The notes: generated by a model not told the origin, from the letters alone. A stretch of 64,000 bases of DNA from DATLGB01 sp963726825 (GCA_963726825.1 CAVSDT010000001.1:434001-498000), one strand, 5' to 3'; counted from the first letter of the stretch, positions 8,478 through 17,755 are shown. A program made the numbers and translations.

Positions 8478-9323
8478 CTACTCCGGCTCGCGCAGGGCGA
8501 GCCAGTCGGCGAAGCGCATCGGCGCCTCCCCGGTGAGCCGCTCGACGTCGTCTGAGACCGTGTCCAGCTCTCCGGCCGCGATCGCCGTGTACGTCGAGAC
8601 CCAGCCGTCGACCTCGAAGCGGGGGACGTCGTGGCCCGCGCGGGACGCGTAGGCCTCCTGCACCGTCTCGCGCTCGTAGCGGACCTCGCGGCCGAGCGCC
8701 GGCGTCAGCGCGGCGGCGACCTCGTCCAGCGTGAGCGCCTCCGGACCGGTGATGGCGTAGCGGCGGCCGTCGTGCTCGGTGCCCGCGTCCGTCAGGAGCG
8801 CGACGGCGCTGGCGACGATGTCGTCCGGCGCCACGGCGCTGACGCGGCCGTCGCCGGCCGGCCCGCGGATCGCGCCGTCCTCGCCGACCATCAGCGGCAG
8901 CACGGCCTGGTACCAGCTGTCGCGCATGGCGCAGAAGCGCAGCCCTGACGCCTCGAGCGCCTGCTCCGTGTGGAAGTGGTCGCGCGCGAAGGTGAACGTG
9001 CTGTCGGCTGCCGCGTTGAGGAAGGAGAGGTAGACGACGCGCTCGACCCCGGCGGCCTCGGCCGCGGTGACGACGGTCTGATGCGTCTTCACGCGGTCGG
9101 CGGCCTCGCCGGCCGAGACGAAGAACACCGTCTGCGTCCCGTCGAGCGCCCGGCGCATGGACTCCCCGTCGCCGTAGGCGCAGGCGGGCGCGGCCTCCGT
9201 TCCCGGCGGGCTGAGCAGCCGGGCGGGGTCGCGGGCCAGCAGCCGGACGGGCTCGCCCTTGGCGGCGAGCAGCTGGGCGACGGCGCCGCCGACCGAGCCG
9301 GTCGCGCCCGTGACGGCGATCAT
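8478..9323 (-). CDS. NmrA-like / atypical SDR NAD(P)-binding protein
   Basis: A 281-residue atypical short-chain dehydrogenase of the NmrA/quinone-oxidoreductase-2 type. The dinucleotide loop TGATGSVGG starts at residue 5, followed by LLARDPARL (NADP-type basic residue) and VVYLSFLNAA. The substrate part contains MRDSWYQAVLPLMVG and ends with a helical cap. The family includes redox sensors and quinone reductases. Its ATG at 9323 overlaps the metF stop as ATGA, so it is translationally coupled to metF; it is the last gene of a three-gene unit. A role in methionine or folate metabolism is not implied by the fold. Confidence 0.88.
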   Translation of the reverse strand: MIAVTGATGSVGGAVAQLLAAKGEPVRLLARDPARLLSPPGTEAAPACAYGDGESMRRALDGTQTVFFVSAGEAADRVKTHQTVVTAAEAAGVERVVYLSFLNAAADSTFTFARDHFHTEQALEASGLRFCAMRDSWYQAVLPLMVGEDGAIRGPAGDGRVSAVAPDDIVASAVALLTDAGTEHDGRRYAITGPEALTLDEVAAALTPALGREVRYERETVQEAYASRAGHDVPRFEVDGWVSTYTAIAAGELDTVSDDVERLTGEAPMRFADWLALREPE

Positions 9324-10219
9324 CGCAGCGCCGGGGCGCGCCACGGCTCGAAGACCTTCAGCGCGGAGAGGATGGCCCGGGTGGCGGGCGAGCGGTTGAG
9401 CGTGAGGAAGTGGATGCCCGGGGCGCCGCCGGCGAGCAGGTCGGCGCACTGGAGGGTCGCGTAGGAGACGCCGAGCTCGGCCACGGCCTCGTCGTCGCCC
9501 TCGCGGGCGTCGAGCTCCTTGACCAGGGCCGGTGGCAGCTTGGCCGCCGACAGCTCCGTCATGCGCTTGATGCCGGCGCTCGAGAGGATCGGCATCACAC
9601 CGGGGATGATCGGCACGTCGACGCCGATCGCGCGCGCCCGCTCGACGAAGTCGAAGTAGTACGCGTTGTCGAAGAACATCTGCGTGATGAGGAACTGCGC
9701 GCCGGTGTCGACCTTGTGCTTGAGGAAGCGCAGGTCGTCCTCCGGCGAGGTCGCGTGGATGTGCGTCTCGGGGAAGGCGGCGGCCCCGACGGCGAAGCTC
9801 GGGTAGTCGCGGCGCAGCAGGGCGACGAGCTCGTGGGAGTACTCGAGGCCCCCGTCGGTCTTCGTCCAGCGGTCCTGACCCTGGGGCGGATCGCCGCGGA
9901 GGGCGAGGACGTTCTCGACCCCGGCGTCGCGCATCTGGTCGATCGTGCGGCGCAGCTCCGGCTCGGTCGCGTTGACGCAGGTGAAGTGCGCCATCGCCTC
10001 CAGGCCGAAGTCGGACTTGATGGTGGAGACGATGTCGATCGTCTTCTCGCGGGTCGTGCCCCCCGCGCCGTAGGTGACGGAGACGTAGTCGGGCTTCAGC
10101 GGCCCGAGGGCCTGCAGCGCCTCGCGCAGGTTGGCTTCGCCCTGCTCGGTCTTGGGCGGGAAGAACTCGAACGAGAAGACCGGCTCGTCGGCGGCCTCGA
10201 AGACCTCGTCGATGCGCAT
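9320..10219 (-). CDS. metF: Methylenetetrahydrofolate reductase
   Basis: A 299-residue FAD enzyme that reduces 5,10-methylene-THF to 5-methyl-THF for methionine synthesis. It shows the conserved FSFEFFPPKTEQGE start (catalytic Glu in FEFFPP), YVSVTYGAGGTTREKT, the FAD-contacting NVLALRGDPP and FLITQMFFDNAYYFDFV. Length is standard for bacterial MetF without a regulatory domain. ATG 10219 follows 10 bp after the stop of an MBL-fold gene and the stop overlaps the next start (ATGA). I see no riboswitch upstream. Confidence 0.96.
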   Translation of the reverse strand: MRIDEVFEAADEPVFSFEFFPPKTEQGEANLREALQALGPLKPDYVSVTYGAGGTTREKTIDIVSTIKSDFGLEAMAHFTCVNATEPELRRTIDQMRDAGVENVLALRGDPPQGQDRWTKTDGGLEYSHELVALLRRDYPSFAVGAAAFPETHIHATSPEDDLRFLKHKVDTGAQFLITQMFFDNAYYFDFVERARAIGVDVPIIPGVMPILSSAGIKRMTELSAAKLPPALVKELDAREGDDEAVAELGVSYATLQCADLLAGGAPGIHFLTLNRSPATRAILSALKVFEPWRAPALR

Positions 10220-10229
10220 GGGTGCAAGG

Positions 10230-11225
10230 CTACGCCAGAGCCCACACGTCCCGCCCCGCCGCGCCCGAGCGGACGACCTCCGAGGTCGCCTCGAGGTGCT
10301 CGAGGTCGCAGAGCGTGCGGGAGAGCAGCCAGGCGGCGGTCTGGTCGTTGAGATCGTCGCCGTAGAGGCGGGCGGCGAGGTCGTAGGCCGTGGCGGGGCC
10401 GGCACCGACGGCCGCGTGCGTGCGCGCGAGCGACTCGAACGTCTTCGCGCGGTGGGCGTCGATGTGGCCGGCGACGTCGGTGAAGGGCCGCGCGTGCCCC
10501 GCCAGACACAGCCGCGCCTCCAGGCCGCGGACGCGGTCCAGCGACGCGAGGTACTCGCCCACCGGGTCCGGCGAGAAGCCGTGCTCGAAGAACAGGGACA
10601 CGCGGCCGAGCACGTGGTCGCCGGAGATCAGGATGCTCCGTCCGGGCTGGTGCAGGCAGACGTGCGACGGGGCATGGCCGGGCGTCTCGACGACCTCCAG
10701 CGGGCCGAGGTCGGTGTCCACGACGACGCCGGGGACGAGCTCGCGGCTGACCTCCAGCGGCTCGGCGATGCCCGACGGCAGCTGCGCGCGGTCCTCCATC
10801 CAGCGCTCGAGCGGCTCGCGCGGGACGCCGGAGGTCAGCGCCACCTCGAAGCGGCGCTTGCGCGCGGCCTCGGGATCCTCCGCGCCAAGCGTCATGTGCG
10901 CGCGGTCGGGGTGCATCCACACCTCGGCCCCGGTGCGCGCGGCGATCGTGGCCGCGTTGCCGCAGTGGTCGGAGTGCGCGTGAGTGCAGACGATCAGCTC
11001 GATGTCCTCGACCCGGTGACCGACCTGCTCGAGCGCCCGCTCGACGTGCTCCATCGACCGGGGGGACGCGTAGCCGGTGTCGATCAGGACGAGCCGGTCG
11101 CCGTGGCGCAGCGCCCAGGCGTTGCCGTGCGGGACGCCGGGCCAGGGCAGCGGCAGGCGCAGGCGGAAGACCCCCGGAAGGACCCGTTCGCCGCGGCCGA
11201 TCACCTGCTCGTTGCGCTTGGCCAT
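10230..11225 (-). CDS. Metallo-beta-lactamase-fold hydrolase (LACTB2/glyoxalase II-like)
   Basis: A 331-residue MBL protein with a complete metal motif THAHSDHCGN, a downstream His in ETPGHAPSHVCL and an Asp in LISGDHVLG; the C-terminal helical extension (HRAKTFESLARTH onwards) is the winged-helix-like cap typical of the LACTB2/RNase-like MBL subfamily. The substrate is unknown. It is first in a unit with metF and an NAD-binding protein (10-bp gap, then ATGA overlap). ATG 11225 gives MAKRNEQVIGRGE; a divergent gene starts 39 bp away, so this gap must hold two promoters. Confidence 0.88.
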   Translation of the reverse strand: MAKRNEQVIGRGERVLPGVFRLRLPLPWPGVPHGNAWALRHGDRLVLIDTGYASPRSMEHVERALEQVGHRVEDIELIVCTHAHSDHCGNAATIAARTGAEVWMHPDRAHMTLGAEDPEAARKRRFEVALTSGVPREPLERWMEDRAQLPSGIAEPLEVSRELVPGVVVDTDLGPLEVVETPGHAPSHVCLHQPGRSILISGDHVLGRVSLFFEHGFSPDPVGEYLASLDRVRGLEARLCLAGHARPFTDVAGHIDAHRAKTFESLARTHAAVGAGPATAYDLAARLYGDDLNDQTAAWLLSRTLCDLEHLEATSEVVRSGAAGRDVWALA

Positions 11226-11264
11226 CTCCCGTCGGACCCTATCCCGCCCATAGGCTCTGGGCGG

Positions 11265-11624
11265 ATGGCCCGCAAGCGCAAGGCCGACGTCCCGAAGGCA
11301 CCTGACAGCACCTACGCGTCCGCGGACGCCGTGCTCGTCCTGCGCGGCGCCATGACGCCGAAGACGCGCACGGCGTACCAGCGCACGCTCTCGGGGGAGG
11401 ATCTGGCCCCGTCAGCCGTGCGAGAGGACGCGTGGCAGCGGGCGGTCGAGTTCCTCTTCGAGCGCCTCGCCGTGTCCTGGGCGGTCGCGGGCGCCGAGCC
11501 GCTGACCCGCCAGCGCGAGCTGCTCGGCCGGTTCCGCTTCGCCTCCGTGGAAGAGCGCCAGTGGATCCGCAGCGTCCTGCGCGAGCACCTCGCCGAGCAC
11601 TTCCCGGAGCTGCCGGCCCCGTGA
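11265..11624 (+). CDS. Conserved hypothetical protein, 119 aa
   Basis: I do not recognise this small soluble protein. It has a basic, Lys-rich start (MARKRKADVPKAP), then Ala/Arg/Glu-rich helical sequence with aromatic spots (WQRAVEFLFERLAVSWAV and a later RQWIRSVLREHLAEHF). It could be an all-alpha domain. Its TGA overlaps the GTG of the M29 aminopeptidase gene (GTGA at 11621-11624), so the two are coupled; a partner or regulator role is possible but not shown. ATG 11265 lies 39 bp from a divergent gene. Confidence 0.65.
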   Translation: MARKRKADVPKAPDSTYASADAVLVLRGAMTPKTRTAYQRTLSGEDLAPSAVREDAWQRAVEFLFERLAVSWAVAGAEPLTRQRELLGRFRFASVEERQWIRSVLREHLAEHFPELPAP

Positions 11625-12691
11625 TCGACGCCCGCAAGCACGCCGAGCTGCTCGCGGGCTACTGCCTCGACGTGCAGCCGGGTGAGCAGGTCGTCGTCCA
11701 CGCCGGCCTGGGGGCGGCGCCGCTGCTCGTGGCGTTGCAGGCCGCGATCCTCGGGCGCGGCGGCTGGCCGCACCTGCGCGTTGACCTGCCGGGGACCGAG
11801 GAGGGCTTCTGGGCGGCGGCGCAGGACCGCCACCTCGACGGGGTGGCGCCGCTGAGCCTCGTGGAGGCCGAGACCGCCGACGCCTCCATCCGCATCATCT
11901 CGCCCGAGAACGCGACGGCCCTCGCCGACGTCGATCCTGCTCGGATGACGCGCGCCGCCCGGGCTCGCGCCGTCCTGCGCGAGGCGGGCGCGCACCGGCG
12001 CTGGAACGTGACCCTGTGGCCGGTGCCGGCGCTCGCGCAGCAGGCCGGGATGGGGACGGCGGCGTTCGCCGCGCTGGTCGAGCGCGCGCTGTTCCTCGAC
12101 CAGCCCGATCCCGTCGCGGCCTGGGGCGCCCTGTCCGAGCGCCAGGCGCGGCTCGTCGAGCGGCTCTCGGACGCGCGCGAGATCCGCATCGAGGCGCCCG
12201 GCACCGACATCACGCTGCAGGTCGAGGGGCGCACGTGGGTCAACTCCGACGGCCGGCGCAACCTCCCGTCCGGCGAGGTCTTCACCGGCCCGCACGAGGA
12301 CTCCGCCACGGGGACGGTGCGCTTCACGGTCCCGTCGAGCCCGGCGGGCGTGGACGTCGCGGGGGTCGAGCTGCGCTTCGAGGCGGGCAGGGTCGTCGAT
12401 GCGCGCGCCGAGCGCGGCGAGGCCTTCCTGCTCGAGACGCTCGAGACCGACCCGGGCGCCCGCGTCCTGGGCGAGCTGGGGATCGGCACCAACACGGGCA
12501 TCACCCGGCCCACCGGGATGATCCTGCTCGACGAGAAGATCGGCGGGACCGTCCACCTCGCGCTCGGGCGCTCCTATCCCGAGACGGGCGGCACGAACGT
12601 CTCGGCGGTCCACTGGGACCTCGTCTGCGACCTGCGCGCCGGCGGCCGGCTGCTGGCCGACGGCGCGGCCGTCGACCCGCTGGCGCCGTGA
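11621..12691 (+). CDS. M29-family metalloaminopeptidase (AmpS/AmpT type)
   Basis: A 356-residue dimetal aminopeptidase of family M29, which removes N-terminal residues from peptides in the cytoplasm. The expected metal ligands are present in order: Glu in NLPSGEVFTGP, Glu in LGELGIGTN, His in TVHLALG, Tyr in RSYPETGG, and the His/Asp pair in AVHWDLVCD. The N-terminal region (ARKHAELLAGYCLDVQPGE) matches the family, slightly shorter than the usual 360-410 residues. The GTG at 11621 overlaps the preceding stop; no other start upstream fits. It converges on a secreted-protein gene with 16 bp between. Confidence 0.9.
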   Translation: MIDARKHAELLAGYCLDVQPGEQVVVHAGLGAAPLLVALQAAILGRGGWPHLRVDLPGTEEGFWAAAQDRHLDGVAPLSLVEAETADASIRIISPENATALADVDPARMTRAARARAVLREAGAHRRWNVTLWPVPALAQQAGMGTAAFAALVERALFLDQPDPVAAWGALSERQARLVERLSDAREIRIEAPGTDITLQVEGRTWVNSDGRRNLPSGEVFTGPHEDSATGTVRFTVPSSPAGVDVAGVELRFEAGRVVDARAERGEAFLLETLETDPGARVLGELGIGTNTGITRPTGMILLDEKIGGTVHLALGRSYPETGGTNVSAVHWDLVCDLRAGGRLLADGAAVDPLAP

Positions 12692-12707
12692 CCGCCGGCG
12701 GGCGGGC

Positions 12708-13346
12708 CTAGAAGCGCGGCCGGGTGCGCACGACGTACTTGTACCGGTAGATCGCCGTGGACGCCCGGTAGCGGCGGCTCACGTCGATCGCGATCTGGTA
12801 GGTGCCGTCACCGGCACGGCCGCGGATCGGCAGGCGGCGCAGGCGCTTGGTGGCCCGCCCGCAGACGCCGCCCGCCCTGCCGGCGGCGGTCGTCTTGAGC
12901 GTCTTGCCGTTGCGGCGGACATGGACGTAGATGCGCTTGCCGGGCGGCAGGCCGCCGAAGGTCCACTTCACGACGGTGCGGATGCGGCCCTGGTCCGACC
13001 AGATCGCGCCGCCGTTGACGACCTTGAAGCTGCCGGCCGCCGTCTGGGTCCCGTCCGTGGCGGTGAAGGGGAACGTCTTGGAGCTGCGGCGCTTGGGGTC
13101 GATGCGGGGTGCGGGGAACTGCGCGGCGGCGTTGCCGGCCGCGTCGGCGACGCCGGAGCCGGTGAAGCCGGAGCCGGTGAACGCGACGGGCGCGGCGGGG
13201 GTGAAGCCGGAGCCTGCGGCGCTGATCGGCGCGGTCTGCCCGTTGAGGTAGCACGGCACCTGGGTACCGGCCGTGGCGGCGGCGGCACCGGCGGGAACCA
13301 CGGCCACGGCCGCCGCGACGGCGACCGGGATGAGGATGCGCTGCAA
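12708..13346 (-). CDS. Secreted beta-rich protein of unknown function
   Basis: A protein of about 212 residues with an N-terminal Sec signal peptide (QRILIPVAVAAAVAVVPAG, cut near AAAATA). The mature part has Gly/Ser/Phe repeats of the GSGFTPAAPVAFTGSGFT kind, resembling Ig-like/filamin-type strands, then a basic C-terminal beta domain with two cysteines (one near the start in QVPCYLNG, one in GGVCGRATKR) and a Tyr/Arg ending YKYVVRTRPRF. The proposed start is TTG 13346, preceded by GAAAGG at good spacing; no ATG or GTG sits better. Similar modules recur in secreted proteins of high-GC soil actinobacteria, but no function is known to me. Confidence 0.7.
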   Translation of the reverse strand: MQRILIPVAVAAAVAVVPAGAAAATAGTQVPCYLNGQTAPISAAGSGFTPAAPVAFTGSGFTGSGVADAAGNAAAQFPAPRIDPKRRSSKTFPFTATDGTQTAAGSFKVVNGGAIWSDQGRIRTVVKWTFGGLPPGKRIYVHVRRNGKTLKTTAAGRAGGVCGRATKRLRRLPIRGRAGDGTYQIAIDVSRRYRASTAIYRYKYVVRTRPRF

Positions 13347-13512
13347 GAGATGGCCTTTCAGGCTTTGAACGGGTTGACGCCCTGCGGCACTGCGATACCC
13401 ACAACCGCCGCGACCGACGATCGGATCGGTCGGGAGAGGACATCCGCCGGACGTCCCCGGCCGTCCGGGTACGACGCTGGTCGCGCACGCGGGCCGGCGG
13501 TACGCTGCCGGT

Positions 13513-15255
13513 GTGCGGGGCTGGGCTCGGATGTGGGCGTGCGTGGCGGTCGGGCTGACGGCGTGGGCCACGCCTGCGCTGGCGACCCCCGGCGCCCTCG
13601 ACCCGACGTTCTCCGGCGACGGCCGCGTCGCCGTCATCCCCCCCTCGGACGAGACGTTCGTGGCGCGCGCGGTCGCCCTGCAGCCCGACGGGCGGATCCT
13701 CGTCGCGGGCTTCTCCTGCGCGCCCGCCGCCGGGGCGGACGGGACCTGCCTCGTCGGGGGCGGCTCGACGTTCCGCATCGCCCGGCTGACGACGGACGGC
13801 GGGCTCGACGCCGAGTTCGGGCGCGGCGGCTTCGTCACGACCCCGATCGGCACTCGCTCGCAGGCCTACGACGTGCTCGTCGGGGCCAACGGCTCGATCG
13901 TCGCGGGAGGGCTCGCGCGCGTCGACGGGCGCGACGTCTTCGCCCTCGCGCGCTACGACCGTCGCGGGGCCCTCGACGCGGCCTTCGGCGACGGCGGAAG
14001 GACGACGCTGCCCGTCGGCGTCGGCTTCGGCGCGATCGCGGCGCTCGCGCCCGGCCCCGACGGGTCGGTCTACGCCGCCGGCCAGGCCGTCGACGGCGCC
14101 GGCCGTCGCCGCATGGCGATCGCGCGCGTCACCGCGAGCGGCGCGCTGGACACCACGTGGGGGGACGGGGGCACCCGCATCTCCGGGCCGCCCTACGGCT
14201 ACGTCCTCGGCATCACGGGCGGCGAGGGCGGGGTGACCGTCGGCGGTGTCGGCGGCGACTCGCCGGCCGCTGCCGGCCTGCGCTTCGGGCTCGGGCGCCT
14301 CGACGTGACCGGTGCGCCCGACCTCTCCTTCGGCTCCGGCGGCAGCGCGCTCTTCGGCCCCGGGACATCGGCCTCGTTCGCCAACGCGCTGGCCCCCGCG
14401 CCCGGCGGCGGGTGGATCGCCGGCGGGGTGGCGACCGGGCCGGACAACCGCCAGGCGATGACGGTGCTGCGCGGCACGCGGATGGGCGCGCTGGACCCCG
14501 GCTTCGGCGCCGGAGGGGTCACGTTCGTCGGGGGCGCCGACGGGGCGGCCGCCAACGACGTCCTGACGCTCCCCGACGGCCGGCTCATCGCGGTGGGCCA
14601 GGTCGCCGTCGGGGGCGGCTACCGCTTCGGCGCCGCGCGCCTCTCGGCCACCGGCGCGCCCGACGCCGGCTTCGGCAGCGGCGGCCTCGCCACCGTCGGC
14701 TTCGACGGTTACAGCGTCGCCCGCGCCATCGCCGGCGTCGTGCAGCCCGACGGCGGGCTCGTGACGGTCGGCGTCGGCTGCGTCGGTTCCGGAGCGTCTG
14801 ACTGCACGGGCGGCACCGCCGTCCTCCTCGCCGCCCGCCAGCTGGGCGATCCGCCGCAGGGGGCTGCGCCGGCGGGCCCCGGGCCGACGCCGACGCCGTC
14901 CCCGCAGCCGGCCGTCACCCCGCGGCCCAAGCGCCCGGCCGTGAAGGTGTCCAGGCTCGCGAAGCGCATCACGCGCAAGCGGCTCGTCGCCCGCGGGATC
15001 CGGCTCCAGGTGCGCACCTCGTCGAAGGTGCGCGCGCGCGCCGCGCTGTCGGGCCGCCGCCGGACCGGCAAGAGGAGGAGGTTCGTGCTCGCCCGCGACC
15101 GCGTGCGGCGCTCCCAGCGCTCCTTCGCCCTGCGGCTGCGGCCCGGCCGGCGCGCCGCGCGAGCCGTGCGACGCGGGCGCCTGCGCGTGCAACTGCGCGT
15201 CCGCACGCCCGCGGGGGCGCATGTGACGAGGACGTTCACCGTCCGCCTGCGCTGA
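13513..15255 (+). CDS. Secreted delta-60-repeat (beta-propeller-like) protein
   Basis: A 580-residue exported protein. Residues 1-24 are a signal peptide ending ATPALA. About seven copies of the delta-60 repeat follow; each has the tag G-x-[LP]-D-x-x-[FW]-G-x-G-G (GALDPTFSGDG, GGLDAEFGRGG, GALDAAFGDGG, GALDTTWGDGG, GAPDLSFGSGG, GALDPGFGAGG, GAPDAGFGSGG) and an ALQPDGRILVAG-like strand pair. A Pro-rich linker (GPTPTPSPQPAVTPRP) leads to a strongly basic beta domain of about 110 residues. The repeat is described in secreted proteins of unknown role. GTG 13513 is the only start close to the signal peptide. Confidence 0.85.
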   Translation: MRGWARMWACVAVGLTAWATPALATPGALDPTFSGDGRVAVIPPSDETFVARAVALQPDGRILVAGFSCAPAAGADGTCLVGGGSTFRIARLTTDGGLDAEFGRGGFVTTPIGTRSQAYDVLVGANGSIVAGGLARVDGRDVFALARYDRRGALDAAFGDGGRTTLPVGVGFGAIAALAPGPDGSVYAAGQAVDGAGRRRMAIARVTASGALDTTWGDGGTRISGPPYGYVLGITGGEGGVTVGGVGGDSPAAAGLRFGLGRLDVTGAPDLSFGSGGSALFGPGTSASFANALAPAPGGGWIAGGVATGPDNRQAMTVLRGTRMGALDPGFGAGGVTFVGGADGAAANDVLTLPDGRLIAVGQVAVGGGYRFGAARLSATGAPDAGFGSGGLATVGFDGYSVARAIAGVVQPDGGLVTVGVGCVGSGASDCTGGTAVLLAARQLGDPPQGAAPAGPGPTPTPSPQPAVTPRPKRPAVKVSRLAKRITRKRLVARGIRLQVRTSSKVRARAALSGRRRTGKRRRFVLARDRVRRSQRSFALRLRPGRRAARAVRRGRLRVQLRVRTPAGAHVTRTFTVRLR

Positions 15256-15274
15256 TCGCGCTAGGTTCGGCGTC

Positions 15275-16690
15275 ATGCGCCGGACCAAGATCGTGGCCAC
15301 CATCGGTCCCGCCTCGCGGGACCCCGAGGTGCTGGCGCGCATGGTGGAGGCCGGGCTCGACGTCGCCCGGCTGAACTTCTCGCACGGCACCGCGGAGGAG
15401 CACGCCGAGACCGCCCACCTCGTGCGCGACGCCTCCCACCGCGCGGGGCGCCCCGTCGCGATCCTCCAGGACCTCCCGGGACCGAAGCTGCGCATCGGCC
15501 AGCTCGAGGGCGGCATCGCCGAGCTCAAGCCCGGTGACTCCGTCACCTTCAGCTGCGGCGTCGACGAGGACGAGATGCTCGGCACCTCCGAGCATCTGCA
15601 CGTCGCCTGGGGCGGCCTGGCCAAGGCCGTGGCGATCGACGAGCCGCTCTACCTCGCGGACGGCAGCGTCCGCCTGCGGGTCACCCGGGCCCGGCCGGAG
15701 GACGGCGAGTTCGAGGCGGAGGTGGAGATCGGCGGCGCCGTCGCGTCCCGCCAGGGGCTCAACATCCCCGGCGAGGCGACCGAGCTGCCGTCCGTCCCCG
15801 AGGAGGATCTCGAGCACCTGCGGGTGGGCGAGAAGATCGGCGTCGACCTCGTCGCGCTGTCCTTCGTGCGCAAGCCGGAGGAGATCACGGAGCTGCGGAC
15901 GCACACGCGGCTGCCGCTGATCGCCAAGATCGAGAAGCCGCAGGCCGTCGAGCGCGCCCGCGAGATCATCTACGCGGCCGACTGCGTGATGGTCGCCCGC
16001 GGCGACCTCGGCATCGAGCTCCCGATCGCGGAGGTCCCGCTGGCGCAGAAGCGGATCCTGCGCTTCGCCGGCGAGATGGCCCGGCCCTCGATCACCGCGA
16101 CGCAGATGCTCGACTCGATGGTCTCCTCGGCGCGTCCCACGCGGGCGGAGGTCACCGACGTGGCCAACGCGATCCTCGACGGCACCGACGCGGTGATGCT
16201 CTCCCAGGAGAGCGCCGTCGGCCAGTATCCGGTCGAAGCGGTGGCGATGCTGGCCGCCATCGCCGTCAACACCGAGACGGAGCTGCCGTACGACCGCTGG
16301 CACGAGAGCCGCGTGCGCCGCGACACCCGTGACCCGGCGTACACGATCGCCCACATGGCCGTGATGGCCGCCGACGAGCTCGAGCTCGACGCCCTCGTGA
16401 TCCCGACGCTGTCCGGCCGCTCCGTCCGCCTGATCTCCGCCAACCGCCCGCGGGTGCCGATCTTCGCGCTCTCCCCGGGCCGTGAGACCGTCCGCCGCTG
16501 CGGCCTGATGTGGGGGGTGCAGGCCGCGTCGCTACCGCGCTACGAGGTCACCGAGGAGCTCATCATGGCCTCCGTCCGCCGTGCGGTGGAGCTCGAGTGG
16601 GTCAAGAAGGGCCAGCGCGTCGGCATCACCGCCGGCCTCCCCTCCGGCTCCCCGGGGACGACGTCGCTGCTGCAGATCCAGGAGGTCTGA
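15275..16690 (+). CDS. pyk: Pyruvate kinase
   Basis: A 471-residue glycolytic enzyme converting phosphoenolpyruvate and ADP to pyruvate and ATP. Conserved parts are RRTKIVATIGPAS at the N-terminus, LNFSHGTAEEH, DLPGPKLRIG, and the signature around LPLIAKIEKPQAVE with the catalytic Lys, followed by MVARGDLGIELP (metal-binding Glu/Asp). ATQMLDSMV and DGTDAVMLSQESA complete the A domain; the C-terminal allosteric domain ends in PSGSPGTTSLLQI. Length is standard. ATG 15275 lies 19 bp after the preceding gene. A GC-rich palindrome sits downstream. Confidence 0.97.
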   Translation: MRRTKIVATIGPASRDPEVLARMVEAGLDVARLNFSHGTAEEHAETAHLVRDASHRAGRPVAILQDLPGPKLRIGQLEGGIAELKPGDSVTFSCGVDEDEMLGTSEHLHVAWGGLAKAVAIDEPLYLADGSVRLRVTRARPEDGEFEAEVEIGGAVASRQGLNIPGEATELPSVPEEDLEHLRVGEKIGVDLVALSFVRKPEEITELRTHTRLPLIAKIEKPQAVERAREIIYAADCVMVARGDLGIELPIAEVPLAQKRILRFAGEMARPSITATQMLDSMVSSARPTRAEVTDVANAILDGTDAVMLSQESAVGQYPVEAVAMLAAIAVNTETELPYDRWHESRVRRDTRDPAYTIAHMAVMAADELELDALVIPTLSGRSVRLISANRPRVPIFALSPGRETVRRCGLMWGVQAASLPRYEVTEELIMASVRRAVELEWVKKGQRVGITAGLPSGSPGTTSLLQIQEV

Positions 16691-16791
16691 GCCGGGGCCG
16701 GGACGGGCGCCCGGCGCCGCCCGGGCGCCGGACGCAGGTGCGCGCCCGGGGCGCCGTGCCCGCTCGGGGCGCCGAGCCCGCCCCGGGCGGG

Positions 16792-16837
16792 GTGGTCGGG
16801 GTTGACTGCGAATCGCGCGGCTAACCCCGACCACCCC
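16792..16837. repeat. 46-bp palindromic repeat, copy A (left end of the nuclease cassette)
   Basis: A GGGGTGGTCGGGGTT arm (within 16788-16803) pairs with AACCCCGACCACCCC (16823-16837) around a 19-base centre. It lies downstream of pyk, where it could terminate transcription, and its right arm encodes the last residues and stop of the convergent nuclease gene. An inverted copy lies at 17756-17801; 40 of 46 bases match and all six differences are transitions. Confidence 0.8.
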
Positions 16838-17708
16838 GTTGCGGAAGGACGCCGAGAAGCACACGCAACTCCGCGGCGAAGCGGTGGGCGTCGACCGTGA
16901 GGTCCTCGTAGGTCGCCTGGATCGCGCGGTAGCCGGCGGCCTGCAGGCGGCGGCTGCGGCGCCGATCACGCACGAAGGCCTCACGGTGGCGGTGGGTGTC
17001 CCAGTCGTCGATCTCGAGCACGACGCCCGCGTCCCACCACACGGCGTCGAGCTCGTACGTCGCCCACTTCGCGTTGTACTCGTCCGGCTCGGGCAGCCCG
17101 TGGCGGCGGAGCACCGGGGCCAGCAGCGGCTCGAGGTCGCCGCGGAAGAAGCGCGCGGGCGGGACCAGCCGCGGCGTCCCGTGCCGGCCCGGAAGCGGGA
17201 GCAGCAGCGCGCGATCGAAGTCGTGCAGGCGCTCGGCCGTGCGGATCGCGGTCTCGACCTCGGTCTGCGACGCCACCTCGGCGAGGTCGACGAGGGTGCG
17301 CGCAAGCGTCGTGACCGGGACGCCGAACCGCACCGTCCGCATGCCTGGCTCCCACCTGCGCGTGCGGTGGACGACGAGCCCGCGGCGGTGGCCGCGACCG
17401 AGGCCCGCGACCGTGTGGACCGGTCCCCCGTGGTGTGGCTGCACCGACCAGAGCCCGGCGCCCGAGCGGTAGCCGAGCACCGCGTCCGGACCCGAACCGA
17501 ACACCGCCGCCAGGTAGCGGCCGATGTGCGACAGCGCCGCCGGGCCGAGGGCGTAGACGCCACGGTGCAGTCTCCGCCAGCCGCCGCCCGCGACCCGGCG
17601 GTGCACCTGGTCGGCCGAGAGCCCGAGGCGCAGGCACTGTCCGTGGGTGATGACGCCGTCCTGTCGGCCGGCGAGTGCGATGACTGCGCGTTCGGGAGCG
17701 TGGAGCAT
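16821..17708 (-). CDS. AbiEi-type antitoxin domain fused to DUF559/Vsr-like endonuclease domain
   Basis: A 295-residue protein. The N-terminal 70 or so residues (LAGRQDGVITHGQCLRLGL, then VHRRVAGGGWRRLHRGVYALG) match the winged-helix AbiEi-type 'type IV toxin-antitoxin' domain. The C-terminal part fits the DUF559/Vsr PD-(D/E)XK fold: YELDAVWWDAGVVLEIDDWD with Asp and Glu at the expected places, then RRRSRRLQAAGYRAIQATYEDL. The fusion is common in high-GC actinobacteria; its biological role is not established. The start is ATG 17708 (MLHAPERAVIALAG); the stop and last five codons (RGGRG) come from the palindrome arm. It is bounded by inverted repeats on both sides. Confidence 0.82.
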   Translation of the reverse strand: MLHAPERAVIALAGRQDGVITHGQCLRLGLSADQVHRRVAGGGWRRLHRGVYALGPAALSHIGRYLAAVFGSGPDAVLGYRSGAGLWSVQPHHGGPVHTVAGLGRGHRRGLVVHRTRRWEPGMRTVRFGVPVTTLARTLVDLAEVASQTEVETAIRTAERLHDFDRALLLPLPGRHGTPRLVPPARFFRGDLEPLLAPVLRRHGLPEPDEYNAKWATYELDAVWWDAGVVLEIDDWDTHRHREAFVRDRRRSRRLQAAGYRAIQATYEDLTVDAHRFAAELRVLLGVLPQRGGRG

Positions 17709-17755
17709 GCCCCTCCTACCTGCGAGCCGACACAGATTCGCCCCCCTCTCATGAT

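Noticed and set aside
13347..13512. TTGACG-containing stretch considered as a promoter for the delta-60-repeat gene
   Set aside because: A matching -10 at acceptable spacing is not present, and the gap of 166 bp allows several weak readings.
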